This document shows, one piece after another, positions 56,578 through 56,664 of a stretch of 56,664 nucleotides of DNA. How positions within the stretch are numbered: the first letter of the stretch is position 1; each line of letters starts with the position of its first letter. The DNA lies in contig NZ_FOOY01000012.1 in assembly GCF_900113325.1 (NCBI RefSeq), positions 1-56,664 on the forward strand, read 5' to 3'. The notes beneath the pieces were generated by a model. It saw only the letters and a list, made by a program, of their open reading frames with translations, ran no database searches and had not been told where the DNA came from. The translations under genes were made by a program, and so were the position numbers. The DNA is from Sporolactobacillus nakayamae. GTDB lineage: Bacteria; Bacillota; Bacilli; Bacillales; Sporolactobacillaceae.

Positions 56578-56664
56578 TGAACGCTGATTCTTTTGTCTGA
56601 GCGCTGATAATTTTGCTTGAACGCTGATTCTTTTGCCTGAACGCTGATATTTTTGCCTGAACGC
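56578..56664 (+). repeat. 20-bp tandem repeat running off the window end
   Basis: Four full units of TGAACGCTGATTCTTTTGCC-type sequence (56578-56657), with two or three base changes between units, plus seven bases of a fifth. The array continues beyond the window. Confidence 0.92.

Overview
The window reads as chromosomal DNA of a spore-forming, low-to-mid GC Bacillota of the Bacillales type. Most genes are B. subtilis-like, in B. subtilis-like blocks: ftsEX-ctpB-minJ, uvrBA, yvlCD, hprK-lgt-ppaX, yvcD-trxB, rapZ-glmR-whiA-crh, clpP, sigL, the cggR glycolytic operon, secG-esterase-rnr and smpB-ssrA. A CotD-like coat protein, AbrB and Crh point to a sporulating Bacilli lineage. Frequent TTG/GTG starts and many intergenic repeats would fit Sporolactobacillaceae or a relative, but that placement is only inference.

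Layout. 1-1140: an IS200-type element (tnpA plus a structured, HEARO/omega-RNA-like tail), then the first of three copies of a dispersed intergenic repeat. 1.2-7.6 kb: YvjA-like membrane protein, FtsE/FtsX, CtpB protease and MinJ, with a 21-bp tandem array between two terminators. 8-13.4 kb: abrB and a LexA-type uvrB-uvrA unit. 13.5-23.3 kb: envelope and carbon-control genes (PspC/YvlD, HprK, Lgt, PpaX, YvcD, TrxB, RapZ, GlmR, WhiA, Crh). 23.3-26.3 kb: clpP (minus strand, CtsR-type operator), tRNA-Arg(CCG), cotD-like gene and corA with a possible leader peptide. 26.3-34.3 kb: repeat copy 2, sigL, and cggR-gapA-pgk-tpiA-eno with a well-matched CggR operator but no phosphoglycerate mutase gene. 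34.5-40.8 kb: amino-acid permease, tatAC, secG, carboxylesterase, RNase R. 41-46.3 kb: trehalose PTS cluster (treP-treA-treR, a HAD hydrolase and a 60-residue membrane protein) lying between rnr and smpB. 46.4-48.2 kb: smpB, ssrA, and repeat copy 3 interrupted by a second repeat family. 48.5-52.4 kb: OFA-family transporter plus a LytS/LytTR two-component system. 52.4-53.8 kb: MetE-like gene under a SAM-I (S-box) riboswitch. 54-56.7 kb: IolS-like aldo/keto reductase, an endolysin-like amidase and two minisatellites.

How it fits together. Carbon control is the main theme: HprK and Crh, the kinase and Ser46 target of catabolite repression, are both here, and cre-like sites overlap or adjoin the promoters of the trehalose cluster, the OFA transporter and the IolS-like reductase. 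CggR controls lower glycolysis, and the OFA/LytST module probably handles a carboxylate such as pyruvate.

The least explained part is the non-coding DNA. It has a dispersed, foldable ~350-450 bp repeat in three copies. It has a second short repeat whose insertion boundary can be read by comparing an occupied copy of the first repeat (47.7 kb) with an empty one (26.7 kb). It also has several 20-23 bp tandem arrays. No new defence system, prophage or CRISPR array was found.
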